From an uncultured Bacilli bacterium (GTDB lineage: Bacteria; Bacillota_I; Bacilli_A; RF39; UBA660), in contig CAKOJQ010000001.1 of NCBI GenBank assembly GCA_934090795.1, positions 121,369 to 185,368 of the forward strand: a DNA stretch of 64,000 nucleotides, read 5' to 3'. The notes under the pieces are model-generated. The model was not told the origin of the DNA and made no database searches. It saw only the letters and a list, made by a program, of their open reading frames with translations. Positions within the stretch are counted from its first letter, which is position 1, and each line of letters begins with the position of its first letter. The position numbers and the translations under genes are program-made. Shown here piece after piece: positions 8,194 to 17,962 of the stretch.

Positions 8194-9439
8194 TTAAACT
8201 CCCTCTTAAAGAATATATTGTACATATATTTATCTTATTAGCTAAATTGTAAATATCTTCTTTTGTTACTTTTTTAAAGTTTATAATTCTTTCTTCAAGA
8301 TCTTCAATAAGTCCTAAATCACGATAAAATAAATTATCAATAATTCGATCTGGTGAATCTTCTATCATTTTTAAACTGGTTAAAATTAGTTCTTTTGCTT
8401 CAGATAGTTCTTCATCTGTAATATTATTCATTTCATCAATGGCATTTTTAATTAATTTGGTAGCTTTTGCTTCGCCATTTACATCTACACCGGTTGATAT
8501 TAAAACTAGATTATCATACTTTAAATATGAAGATTGAACATTATAACAAAGAGAATTATCTATTCTTAATTTTTTGGATAGCTTTGTTTGAAGTGATCCT
8601 CCACCTAAGATAATATTATAAATATTGGCAACATAATTCTTTTCAAAATCGGTTAAATTATAAAGATTAAGGAGGAAAATAATATTTGTTTGAAAATAAT
8701 TAGTTGTTTTATTTTCTTTAATTAATTTTCTTTTTTCGTTATTTACATACGCAGTTACTTCATGGTTTTTAATAACTTCAAATTTTTCATATTTTTTTAT
8801 TGTTTTATCAACTTTATCCATATCTAAGTTACCTATAACATAAATATCAATATAGTCATTTTTAAGAACCTTTTCATAATATTCATAAAGATTACATTGA
8901 TTTATTTTTTGTAAATCTTCAACTTTACCGTTTGTTTCATAACTTGTTGGGGTATTTCCTAAGGTTTTAAAAGCATCTATTATTGCTGTTTTTCTAGGAT
9001 TTTCGATTATAGATTTTAATTCTGATTCAAGTTTTATTTTAACGTAATCTACTTTTGATTTATCAAATTCATTGTTTACTACTAACGGATTAAATATTAA
9101 TTCAAATAATAGTTTAAATGATTCATCTAATATTTTTTCTTCAGTATATTTAGGTGCTAAAAAATCAATACAAAAACTAGTTAAAATCATATTACCTACT
9201 TTACTAGTTACTGTATATACTGAAGCATTATATAAATCTTCTAATTTTAAATTTAATAATCTATTAGTTTCATAATTTTTACTACCTTCTAATAGGGTAT
9301 CAAATAAAACATTTCTAATTGTTAGTTCTTCTACACATACGTTATTTCTAAACACTATTTCTACATGACAATTTTTAAATCGATTAGTTTTAATTGTATG
9401 TAAATTGTAACTACCATAATTTTTATTATTTATAAGCAT
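8180..9439 (-). CDS. M16 family protein, non-catalytic partner (YfmF-like)
   Basis: 419 residues. Same fold as the downstream gene but no HxxEH: the equivalent region reads TIRNVLFDTLLEGS. This is usual for the non-catalytic half of YmfF/YmfH-type pairs. Other family traits: FLAPKYTEEKILDE, GGGSLQTKLSKKLR and SYLKYDN. ATG 9439 is chosen over GTG 9448 because GGAGTG then has normal spacing. A TATAAT-like box lies just upstream, facing away from deoD. Confidence 0.8.
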   Translation of the reverse strand: MLINNKNYGSYNLHTIKTNRFKNCHVEIVFRNNVCVEELTIRNVLFDTLLEGSKNYETNRLLNLKLEDLYNASVYTVTSKVGNMILTSFCIDFLAPKYTEEKILDESFKLLFELIFNPLVVNNEFDKSKVDYVKIKLESELKSIIENPRKTAIIDAFKTLGNTPTSYETNGKVEDLQKINQCNLYEYYEKVLKNDYIDIYVIGNLDMDKVDKTIKKYEKFEVIKNHEVTAYVNNEKRKLIKENKTTNYFQTNIIFLLNLYNLTDFEKNYVANIYNIILGGGSLQTKLSKKLRIDNSLCYNVQSSYLKYDNLVLISTGVDVNGEAKATKLIKNAIDEMNNITDEELSEAKELILTSLKMIEDSPDRIIDNLFYRDLGLIEDLEERIINFKKVTKEDIYNLANKINICTIYSLRGSLNEEN

Positions 9440-9537
9440 TATTAACACACTCCAATATTATTATAACTAAATAAATTTATTTTATAAATAAGATTTAGTT
9501 TATTTAAATACTTTATTAACTAAAAACGTAAATATCA

Positions 9538-9546
9538 TGCTATAAT
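9538..9546 (+). promoter_or_regulatory. deoD extended -10 promoter
   Basis: TGCTATAAT, the same extended -10 as for tmcAL, about 25 bp before the chosen start. No clear -35. Confidence 0.5.
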
Positions 9547-9570
9547 AAGTTAGAAGGTAGGTTGATAAAA

Positions 9571-10290
9571 GTGAATCCAGTTCATATTGTAACTGATAAA
9601 AAAAATATAGCTCCTAGAGTATTACTTCCGGGAGATCCATTAAGAGCAAAATATATTGCTGAGCATTATTTAGAAAAGCCGGTTTTAATTAATACGATAA
9701 GAAATATGCTTGGTTATACTGGCTTTTATAAAGGAAAAAGAATAACTGTAATAGGTTCTGGTATGGGGTGTGCTAGTTGCTGTATATATGCATATGAGTT
9801 ATATCAAATTTATAATGTTAAAAAAATTATTAGAATTGGTTCAGCAGGAGCTTTTAATCCGAATGTTTCTGTTGGAGATATTGTGCTTGGAACGTATTCA
9901 TTTTCTTTTTCTAATATAAGATACGCTATGTGTAAGAGTAAAGCTAAAAAGGTTGCATCAACAAATAATTTAAATCAAATTATTGAATGTAACGCTAAAA
10001 AATTAGATATTGAAATAAAAAAAGGAGGATTATATACATCAGAAATATTTGAGCCATATATTCCTACACCTCATTTAAATAAACAAATACCTAAAAATAT
10101 TAAATTACTTGCTAGTGAAATGGAATCTTTTGGTTTATATAGTATTGCTGATTATCTTGATAAAGAAGCTACTTGTTTGGTAACTATTACGGATAGTCCT
10201 TTTGAAAAGGATAAGGATTATACTGCTTTAGAAAGACAATTTAATTTAAATAAAATGATTATTTTAGCGTTAGAATCAATTATAAAATAA
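9571..10290 (+). CDS. deoD: Purine nucleoside phosphorylase, DeoD type
   Basis: 239 residues, usual for the hexameric low-molecular-weight family that cleaves purine (deoxy)nucleosides with phosphate for salvage. Seen: LLPGDPLRAKYIAE, VIGSGMGCASCCIYAYELY, RIGSAGAF, ASEMESFGLY (nucleoside site) and TDSPF. GTG 9571 gives the typical NPVHI start; TTG 9562 would lie in the SD region. Monocistronic with a shared terminator downstream. Confidence 0.93.
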   Translation: MNPVHIVTDKKNIAPRVLLPGDPLRAKYIAEHYLEKPVLINTIRNMLGYTGFYKGKRITVIGSGMGCASCCIYAYELYQIYNVKKIIRIGSAGAFNPNVSVGDIVLGTYSFSFSNIRYAMCKSKAKKVASTNNLNQIIECNAKKLDIEIKKGGLYTSEIFEPYIPTPHLNKQIPKNIKLLASEMESFGLYSIADYLDKEATCLVTITDSPFEKDKDYTALERQFNLNKMIILALESIIK

Positions 10291-10316
10291 AAGCCTCACA
10301 TTAAAATGAGACTTTT
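10289..10316. terminator. Bidirectional terminator, deoD / surface protein
   Basis: Stem 10289-10298 with 10307-10316 (one mismatch), A4 on one side and T6 on the other, between convergent genes. Confidence 0.7.
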
Positions 10317-11834
10317 TTATTTTAGAATATATGGATCAGTACTTGTACCAGTACCACTTGCAATTTTAGTGTCAGATTTTAAATATAACGTTGGCCTAAC
10401 ACCATATGTATTCTCGTTATAATAGTTTATAATTCTTCCGGCTGTATTAACATAAAAACCTACATTATTATAACTTTTATCAGATGTTATAGTCCATTGT
10501 TCTTTTTCATTAAATAACCAATTATTGTTTTTACAATTATAAATTCCATCTATTTGACTCATAAGATTATTTCTACAATTTGCATTTGTTGATGCATAAC
10601 CATAATCTGATGGATACATTAATCCAATTTTTCCATCCCAGTAATTTTGTCTTAATACTCCATCGGATGGATTATTTTTATGATTATTTTCTCTTTCTTG
10701 AGAATAAAATGTTTTGGCAGAATTTGAGGATGAACTTCCATTTCCAAGCCACCATCTTATTCTTTCTATTTTAGAGATATAATCATTTTTTATATTGTTA
10801 TCATAATTATACCTTCCTGTTTTTTGATTATTTTTTCCGTTATACCAATATGTTGTACCATTTATTTTACTTGTATCTATATAATCCGTATTTAATTCTG
10901 TCATTAAGTCCGCTTGGTTCCACTCACTTATACCTTGACCTGAGTTTATATTTTCTTCTGATGTATCCCAGGAATAATCTCCCAAAGATTCATTTCTGAT
11001 TATTTTAACTAATTTTTCATTTTGATTTGTATCAGCATTAATAACATCAAATACGCCGATTATTCTCCATGTTTCATTATTAAATGAGAGGTAATTATTA
11101 GGTGTGCTACCTACATACCTTAAGTTTTGATCTTCGGTATCATCTATTTCTAAGCCATTTGTTTCTTTATCTAGACTAGCTATGTATTCAGATGCATTTA
11201 ATTCGTGATTTATTTCAATATAAGCATTAATACTCTTAGATTTTTCGGTATCCTGGTTAGTGCCTGTATCCGGAAATTGCATTAATAAGTTAAAAGTAAT
11301 TGTTTGACTATTTGTACTTGCCGGAAATTCTCCAGTAACTAATTCAGTATATCTATTACCATTTTTTAAAGTTCCATGTGAGTATCCTGTGTAAGTTGGG
11401 TTACCTTGAACTGTTTGATTTGTTTCTCCAGTATAATTAACTGTTACGTTAGAGGTATTTGCTCTATTTACTTCTTTAATATAATAATGGATTTGGCCAT
11501 CACTAAATGAAGATGTATACTTTATTCCTACTTTATAGGGCATTGAAAGACCACCATCTGCAGTTGATGTATTAACTCCTGTTAAAGTAAATGTCTTATT
11601 TGCTATTATATTATTACTTGGTAAGATATTACTTGATACTAATAAGTTATTACCACCATCTGTATATGTAATAGTCATCTTACCACTAGTACTAGTTATT
11701 TCAGCTGTACTACCCGTATTATCATTTGAAGTAAAGAATGCATAGGTTATACCTGCAAATATAAATATTAAAATAGTAACTGTTGCTATAGTTACTATCA
11801 TCCATACTTTTTGTTCTTTATCTATATTATTCAT
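10317..11834 (-). CDS. TasA-like membrane-anchored surface protein with DUF6273-like C-terminus
   Basis: 505 residues. A basic start and a helix (about 11-31) lead into GITYAFFTSNDNTGSTAEI, the kind of signal/anchor seen in TasA and CalY-type proteins that are processed by SipW. Then come a beta-rich part (about 40-210) containing FTLTGVNTSTADGGLSMPY and a DUF6273-like part (about 230-505) with NNETWRIIGVF, KIGLMYPSDYGYAST and YGVRPTLYL. Probably exported and surface exposed. ATG 11834 is chosen for SD GGTGAT. Its promoter contains a G7 run. It is the intact member of a family with a deletion copy at 15807-16633 and a relative at 48369-49805. Function unknown. Confidence 0.75.
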   Translation of the reverse strand: MNNIDKEQKVWMIVTIATVTILIFIFAGITYAFFTSNDNTGSTAEITSTSGKMTITYTDGGNNLLVSSNILPSNNIIANKTFTLTGVNTSTADGGLSMPYKVGIKYTSSFSDGQIHYYIKEVNRANTSNVTVNYTGETNQTVQGNPTYTGYSHGTLKNGNRYTELVTGEFPASTNSQTITFNLLMQFPDTGTNQDTEKSKSINAYIEINHELNASEYIASLDKETNGLEIDDTEDQNLRYVGSTPNNYLSFNNETWRIIGVFDVINADTNQNEKLVKIIRNESLGDYSWDTSEENINSGQGISEWNQADLMTELNTDYIDTSKINGTTYWYNGKNNQKTGRYNYDNNIKNDYISKIERIRWWLGNGSSSSNSAKTFYSQERENNHKNNPSDGVLRQNYWDGKIGLMYPSDYGYASTNANCRNNLMSQIDGIYNCKNNNWLFNEKEQWTITSDKSYNNVGFYVNTAGRIINYYNENTYGVRPTLYLKSDTKIASGTGTSTDPYILK

Positions 11835-11858
11835 AATCAATCACCATATCCTAGTGAT

Positions 11859-11886
11859 ATAGTACCACTAAACACCCCCCCGTCAA
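11859..11886 (-). promoter_or_regulatory. Promoter with G7 spacer (candidate phase-variable switch)
   Basis: Minus strand TTGACG (11881-11886), 16-bp spacer opening with G, TACTAT (11859-11864). The G7 run is 11875-11881 on the coding strand and the spacer continues YGTTTAGTKG as in the second locus. The -35 is half of the perfect palindrome CGTCAATTGACG (11881-11892). Downstream of the -10, ATCAC and GTGAT form a short inverted repeat over the SD. Confidence 0.75.
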
Positions 11887-11920
11887 TTGACGTTTAATTG
11901 ACATTTTATGAATTTTATAC

Positions 11921-11957
11921 AAAAAAAGACTTATAATTTTATTTTATAAATCTTTTT
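11921..11957 (-). terminator. Terminator of the sigma-factor gene
   Basis: Fourteen-position stem (11923-11936 with 11944-11957), one G-U pair, T7 tail on the minus strand. It separates the sigma gene from the surface-protein promoter. Confidence 0.85.
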
Positions 11958-13783
11958 ATTCTATTCTTTGTACTATTTGATAATTCTTCTTTATCTTTAA
12001 TGAAATCAACAAAATTTAAATAATCTTCATATGTTTCAAATATATCTTTATTTAATAATTTAGCTATTGTTTTAATATTATAATTTTTATTATCTATATA
12101 TCCATCTTTTAATAATCCAGTAGATAATGAATCTTTACTTATAAGATAAAAGTTACTTCTAATATCATATATATTTATTATAAGCATTAAATTTCTAATT
12201 GTGTCTTTATTTAGTTCTTCTACTTCATCTTTAAATACTATAGTTAATAATTTATTTATTTTAGGAATTATTATATTAAATATTGTATTTATTTCTTCTT
12301 TAGTTAATATCTCTTCTGATATAATATCAAAATTATCATGATAAGCTTTATATAATAATATTTGATGTTCTTTAGAAAGATGCTTTATAATATAATCTAT
12401 TTGATAGTGTTCTATATTAGGAAAGAATGAATATAATGGTTTTATTTTATAATTATTTATTCCATTATATTTTGTTTTAATTAATTCTTTCTTTAATTTT
12501 AATAAGGCTTTATTTTCTATTTGTCTAATTCTTTCTCTAGTTAAATTATATATTTTACCTATTTCTTCTAATTTTTCGGGTTTACCATAATAGCCATATC
12601 TTCTTTTTAGTACTTCTCTTTCTTTATCAGATAATTTGGTACTATTTAAAACATAGTTTAAAATATCATATTCATTCTTTTTAAATATTTCTTCTTCTAA
12701 ATTAGATTTATTATCTTCTATACAGTCTAATAATGTTTGATTACTATCCTCATCACTACTACTTGTTTTTAATAATTCATTCTCACTTATAGTATCATGT
12801 AAATATTGAGTAATTAAATTAATTGTATCTCTAGTATATCCTGTTGCTTTCATTAATTCATCATTTGTAGGTTTTCTTTTTAATTGTTCTTCTAATACTT
12901 TAAAATGTTTATTGTAATTATATATTTTATTTATTAAATGATTTGGTAGAATTATATTTCTATTTTGACTATATATTGCTTGATTAATATAACGCTCAAT
13001 CCAATAAGAAGCATATCCAGAGAATTTAACTCCTAAATCTGGATTGTATTTTTCAATAGCTTTTATTAATCCCATACTTCCTTCATTAACTAAATCAGTT
13101 AATGGGAAATTTCTGTTAGTAAATTTTTTACGAATAATATATACTACTAATTTTAAATTACATTCTACAAATCTATTTCTTGCTTCTACATCTCCATTTT
13201 GAGCTTTAATTAATAAATCTTTTTCTTCTTCTTTGGATAAACGAGGATATTTATTTATTTCATTTATATATTGTTCAAGTGCATCATCAAGATAATCTAA
13301 TTTTCCTTCAGTATTATTTACTATATCATCATATTCAATATCATTAATTAACAAATAACTTTTAAGTGTTAGATTTAAGAAAGTATTATTAGTAACTTTA
13401 GATAGTCCATATTTATTAATTTTATGTCTATTTAAATTATATATATTTTTAGTTATTTCATAAAATTTAGAATTATCATTTAATAGTTTAATTATATCAT
13501 CTATAGTAATAGGATTATTTTCATAATCTATTGTGTTATCTACTGTACCAAAGAATCCATTTATATTACTTAAATCATTAATTTTAGTATTATCTATTAA
13601 ATAATTAATAAAGTCTACTCTATATTTACTATTAATTATTAATTTATAAACTCTATTTCTAATAATTAGTTCTTTTTTCTTATCTTCTAAATCTTTTTCT
13701 TTAATATCTTTAAATAATTTTAAATAATCTCTATAATTTATTAAATCTTTTGGTAATTTATCATATATTTCATTTAAATTCAT
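11939..13783 (-). CDS. Sigma-70 family factor with long N- and C-terminal extensions
   Basis: 614 residues. Sigma core: region 1.2 about 165-195 (QYINEINKYPRLSKEEEKDL), region 2 about 200-272 (LVNEGSMGLIKAIEKY, FSGYASYWIERYI), region 3 about 278-340 (GRKPTNDEL-like), region 4 about 383-434 (SDKEREVLKRRYGYYG, LTRERIRQIENKALLKLKK). About 160 residues precede region 1.2 and 180 follow region 4, where primary sigma factors normally end. The extension has QIDYIIKHLSKEHQILLYKA, which looks like a weak second region 4. ATG 13783 (SD AAAGGA) is preferred over the longer frame to 13837. It sits between a broken paralogue and the surface gene and may be a specialised factor for this island; that link is inference. 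Confidence 0.8.
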   Translation of the reverse strand: MNLNEIYDKLPKDLINYRDYLKLFKDIKEKDLEDKKKELIIRNRVYKLIINSKYRVDFINYLIDNTKINDLSNINGFFGTVDNTIDYENNPITIDDIIKLLNDNSKFYEITKNIYNLNRHKINKYGLSKVTNNTFLNLTLKSYLLINDIEYDDIVNNTEGKLDYLDDALEQYINEINKYPRLSKEEEKDLLIKAQNGDVEARNRFVECNLKLVVYIIRKKFTNRNFPLTDLVNEGSMGLIKAIEKYNPDLGVKFSGYASYWIERYINQAIYSQNRNIILPNHLINKIYNYNKHFKVLEEQLKRKPTNDELMKATGYTRDTINLITQYLHDTISENELLKTSSSDEDSNQTLLDCIEDNKSNLEEEIFKKNEYDILNYVLNSTKLSDKEREVLKRRYGYYGKPEKLEEIGKIYNLTRERIRQIENKALLKLKKELIKTKYNGINNYKIKPLYSFFPNIEHYQIDYIIKHLSKEHQILLYKAYHDNFDIISEEILTKEEINTIFNIIIPKINKLLTIVFKDEVEELNKDTIRNLMLIINIYDIRSNFYLISKDSLSTGLLKDGYIDNKNYNIKTIAKLLNKDIFETYEDYLNFVDFIKDKEELSNSTKNRIKRFIK

Positions 13784-13811
13784 TTTATCAATTCCTTTCA
13801 AATTCAATATT

Positions 13812-15705
13812 TTAACTTTTATTTGTTTGATTGTCAAAAAAATATTTAGTAGTATTATTTTTTTCTTTAGCTATTTCTAAATAATTGTTTCTATTTTCTA
13901 ATATATTTCTTAAAGATAGATTACTATATAAAGCTTTTTTAAATTCTAAATTTAAGACACAGATATCTATTATATTTTTATTTATGAATTCTGCTACAGC
14001 TTTATCTGAATATCTTATATTATCTACATAACCAGATTCTAATAGTCCAACTAGTAATGCATCATAAGATATTTCATGTTGTAATTCGTTAAATGGATAT
14101 ATTTTAAATAATGTCAGTAATGTTTCACATGTTTTTGGGGATACTGTTTCATTGTTAAATGTTCCTTTAGGATATATCATATCTAATATTCTGGTTAATC
14201 TAGGTAATACTTTATTATAGAATTTTCTTTCTTGAATTGAAGATATTCTTCCTATTACAGGATTTTTTAAATCTCCTCCAAATTTCATAGTTAATATATC
14301 TTTAGATTCATCATTTAAATAACTTATAGCATAATCTATTTGACTAATAGAATAATCTTTAAAATAGTCATATATTGTTTTTACAATATTTTTTCTAACA
14401 AATTCATTATTATCTATTTTTTCTGTTAAAATATTATCTTTTCTATAATATTTTTTTAATTTAATTAATGCTGTTTTTTCAATAGTTCTTATTCTTTCTT
14501 TGGTTAAGCCATATTCTTTACCTATATAATCTAGTGTTTGAATTTCACCATAGAAACCATATCTTCTTTTAATAATATCTTTTTCTCTAATTGTTAATTT
14601 AGCATTATTCATTGCTCTTGCTATTTCTTCTTTATTTGATATATTATCATAATTATCAGATTCATTAGGAATCATATCAAGTAAAGTATTATCATTTTCT
14701 TCATTTGTTTTAATATCATAACTAATTGTATCATTTAAATAAGTTTTTATTAACACTATTGTTGGTTCATCATATCCAGTTATTTTCATTATTTCTTTTA
14801 GATTTGGTTGTCTTTTAAAGGTGTTTTCATAATTAGATATTTTTTTCTTATAGTTTTTCATTTTTTCTTGCATTTGAACTGGTATATAAATATTTCTTCC
14901 TTTTGTTAATAAGGCTAATTCAATTTGTTGCTTGATTCAAAAATAAGCATATGTTGAGAATTTATAATTTGTTTTGGGATCATATTTTTCAATGGCTTTA
15001 ATAACTCCAATAGTACCTTCTTGAATTAAATCTAATTCGGATAGTTCTCTGTTTCGATAATGTTTTAATAATTAGTTCTCGTTCTTCTTCTCTATTTAAT
15101 ACTTTATACTTTTTTATTTCTCTTAAGTAAGAATTAAGGGAATTTATATCATATATTTCTTCTTTTTCTTCATAAGTTAAATTGTTATCTATATTTATAT
15201 CTATATTATTAATAACGCAGTAGGCATCAATTAAATTAACTAATATTTCACAATCTAAAGTATCATTAATTCTATTATTCATAACACTTTGACGATAATA
15301 TTTAAATATAACTTCTACTAAATGATATAGTAAATTATTATTATTTAATAACATAATTAATTTATTTATATCTATAGATTTTTTTTGATATTTAAATAAA
15401 TTATTTAAATCTTTAAAATATTTGATTACCTCACTAATATTCAATGTATAACTAAAATTATTATTAATGTAATTATCTATATAACTTAGACTTTTATTAC
15501 TATTCATTATAAGTGTTAAGGTATAATCTTTAACTATATTTAAAAATTCAGTTATATTATTGCTAAATTCTTTTTTTAATAATACATTAATGTATTCCAG
15601 ATATTTATCTTTAGATATAAGAATATATTGTCTATTATTTAAATAATATGTTTCGATTTTAGATAATAATTCTTGTTCAATTGGTTTAACACTAATATTT
15701 TTCAT
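13812..15705 (-). pseudogene. Broken paralogue of the sigma factor
   Basis: Same architecture as the gene at 11939, in pieces. The N-terminal part (15705 to about 15060) ends LREIKKYKVLNREEERELI; then region 2 is partly deleted and shifted. The next frame reads HYRNRELSELDLIQEG, IKAIEKYDPKTNYKFS and AYF, hits TGA at 14937-14939 where its paralogue has Trp, and continues to region 4 (KDIIKRRYGFYG, LTKERIRTIEKTAL) and the C-terminal extension. Two independent lesions make it a pseudogene. It overlaps the upstream edge of the intact copy. Confidence 0.85.
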
Positions 15706-15782
15706 AAATCTCCCTTAAATTAGTTTGTATCATAGCATTTTTATGGTAAAAAGTCAAATCATTTGTTCGAGATTTAAGAACT

Positions 15783-15808
15783 AAAAAATACAAGATTTCT
15801 CTTGTATT
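15783..15808 (-). terminator. Terminator of the surface-protein pseudogene
   Basis: Perfect 9-bp stem (15787-15795 with 15800-15808), tetraloop, T6 tail on the minus strand. Confidence 0.85.
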
Positions 15809-16633
15809 AACTTAGTTTATATGGATTAGTTTTAGTTCCATTACCTGATTGAATTTTGATATTAGATTTTAAATAAACTGAAGGGAAAACGTGATAAGAA
15901 AGAAGAGCACCATTTGTAATTATTGATCCTGCATGGTCGATATTAAATACAAAAGTTTAACTTCCTGAATATGGTGATAATGACCAATATATTAAATTTT
16001 TAGCTAACCAATTGTTATTTTTACATAGTCCATTTGAATAGTTATATGAACCATTTGGATAGGTTACTCCTGCTCTTAAGTCTTTTCGACGTTCTTCATT
16101 GGTTGAAGCAAATCCATAGTCGCTGGCATAGATTAAACCAACTTTACCAGTCCATGTTGTTGCTAGACTATTTTTATAAGTTGTATTTCCTCTTTCCGCA
16201 TTGTACTGTGTTAGTAAAGGAATACCATATGGTGGCGTATTATGATTACTGTATCCATTAGCACCAATATTCCATACTGAATTATTTATCATATCTTGGT
16301 ATTTTTTCTTAATAACTTTAGTATAATCAAATGTTTCTGTTCGACTTAAAACAGGTTTATTTTCCCAATATGAATTATACCAATTATTTTTGTTGGCAGT
16401 TAGAGATGTATCTAAATAATCTCCGTTTAGTTCCTTCATTATGTCTGCTTCTGACCAATCATTAATTCCATAATCATTTTACCACTATCAGTTATAATTT
16501 GAGCTGTTGAACCAGTATTATCATTAGCAGTAAAATAAGCGTAAGTAATACCAGTAAATATAAAAATTAAAATAGTAACTGTTGCTATAGTTACTATTAA
16601 CCATGTTCTTTGTTCTTTATCTAAGTTAGTCAT
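15807..16633 (-). pseudogene. Deletion pseudogene of the TasA-like surface protein
   Basis: Starts like the intact copy at 11834 (LDKEQRTWLIVTIATVTILI, GITYAYFTANDNTGSTAQI) to GKMI, then jumps at about 16475 into the DUF6273-like part in another frame (DWSEADIMKELNGDY). The frame opened at 16439 runs through KVGLIYASDYGFAST, meets TAA at 15957-15959, and continues as TFVFNIDHAGSII and VYLKSNIKIQSGNG to a stop at 15807. So a deletion of several hundred bases, a frameshift and a nonsense codon. Its promoter region keeps TTGACT and the downstream CACTAGGATA but not the G-run. Confidence 0.88.
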
Positions 16634-16700
16634 ATCAATTACCTTATCCTAGTGATATTGTATAACTAAATTCTCTTTTTAGTCAATATTGAGCTTAAGT

Positions 16701-16982
16701 TTATATATATTCTTCTATTAATTTTAAATTATCATTATCTAGTTTAGTTATTATTATTTCTTTATTATGATATAGATGTAAAATAGATTCATAATAATCT
16801 AGTTTGTCTTTAACTTCTTTTAATGTTTTACTAATGGCATTTCTTGATACATTATATTCTGTAGAAATTTCACTTAGGCTTAAATTATCACAATAATAGG
16901 CTTTAAAATAATTAATTTGAGTTGAAGTTAGTAATTCTCCATAATAATCAAATAAAGCGTTGTAGTAAATTATATCATCCAT
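16701..16982 (-). CDS. ylxM: YlxM, SRP-associated helix-turn-helix protein
   Basis: 93 residues of the UPF0122 family. HTH: LSLSEISTEYNVSRNAISKTL at about 34-54. It is linked in Firmicutes to ffh/ftsY and modulates the signal recognition particle. Its ATG overlaps the ftsY stop (TAATG). ffh itself is not in the window. Confidence 0.88.
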   Translation of the reverse strand: MDDIIYYNALFDYYGELLTSTQINYFKAYYCDNLSLSEISTEYNVSRNAISKTLKEVKDKLDYYESILHLYHNKEIIITKLDNDNLKLIEEYI

Positions 16983-17953
16983 TACATTAGATCCTTTAGA
17001 AGTCCATAGATATATTCTTCGATATCAAATGATTTTAAATCATTAATACCTTCTCCTAAACCGATAAATTTAACTGGTAATTTTACTTCTTCTTTAATTG
17101 CTAAAACTATTCCTCCTTTAGCAGTTCCATCTAATTTTGTTAAAACTATTCCGGTAATATTTGTTATTTCTTTAAAGCTTTCAGCTTGGCTTATACCATT
17201 TTGTCCGGTTGTTGCATCTATTACTAAAAGAGTTTCATGAGGGGCACCGGGAATAATTTTACCTATAACTTTATTTACTTTTTCAAGTTCATGCATTAGA
17301 TTTACCTTATTTTGTAATCTTCCAGCTGTATCAATAATTATTAAATCACAATTTTCTTTTAGAGCTTGTTCTAATCCATCATAAATAACACTTGATGGAT
17401 CAGCATTTTCTTTACCACAAAAGCATGATCCAGTTCTTCTAGCCCATTCTTCTAATTGTTTAACAGCACCTGCTCTAAATGTATCAGCGCCAACTAACAT
17501 TATTTTATGGCCTTGATTTTTGTAAATATTTGCTATTTTACCTATTGTAGTTGTTTTTCCTACTCCATTAACTCCAACCATTAAAATAACAGTTGGTCCA
17601 TCTTTTTGGATGTTAATTTTATCTGTTAAAGTGTCACCATCAACATAAATCATAAATAATTCATCTATTATTATTTCTCTTAAGACACTCGCATCTTCAA
17701 TTTTTTCTTCTTTTACTCTTTTCTTTAATTTATCTAGAAATTTATATGTGGTATTAACACCTATATCTGCTTTAATTAATATGCTTTCAAGTTCATCAAA
17801 ATATTCATCATTAACTTTAGTATATTTATGTCCTAAAAAACTTAAATTAGAGACAAATTCATTTCTAGTCTTTTCTAATCCTTTATCAAAAGCTTCAATG
17901 TCTTCTTTATCTTCTTTTTTAAATATTTCTTTAAATTTATTAAATAGTCCCAT
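16982..17953 (-). CDS. ftsY: Signal recognition particle receptor FtsY
   Basis: 323 residues. N domain (about 1-105) then the SRP GTPase: GVNGVGKTTTIGKIA (P-loop), DTFRAGAVKQLEEWARR, DTAGRLQNKVNLMHEL, TKLDGTAKGG and GLGEGINDL. It docks SRP-ribosome complexes at the membrane. The N-terminal A domain is short and not very acidic, as in many Gram-positives. One unusual feature is Cys-rich SCFCGKENADPS before the third motif. Confidence 0.96.
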   Translation of the reverse strand: MGLFNKFKEIFKKEDKEDIEAFDKGLEKTRNEFVSNLSFLGHKYTKVNDEYFDELESILIKADIGVNTTYKFLDKLKKRVKEEKIEDASVLREIIIDELFMIYVDGDTLTDKINIQKDGPTVILMVGVNGVGKTTTIGKIANIYKNQGHKIMLVGADTFRAGAVKQLEEWARRTGSCFCGKENADPSSVIYDGLEQALKENCDLIIIDTAGRLQNKVNLMHELEKVNKVIGKIIPGAPHETLLVIDATTGQNGISQAESFKEITNITGIVLTKLDGTAKGGIVLAIKEEVKLPVKFIGLGEGINDLKSFDIEEYIYGLLKDLM

Positions 17954-17962
17954 AACTTCACC

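Noticed and set aside
14937..14939. TGA where the paralogue has Trp, as a sign of the Mycoplasma code
   Set aside because: Intact genes use TGG for Trp and are not interrupted by TGA. This one lies in a gene that also has a frameshift deletion, so it is a nonsense mutation.
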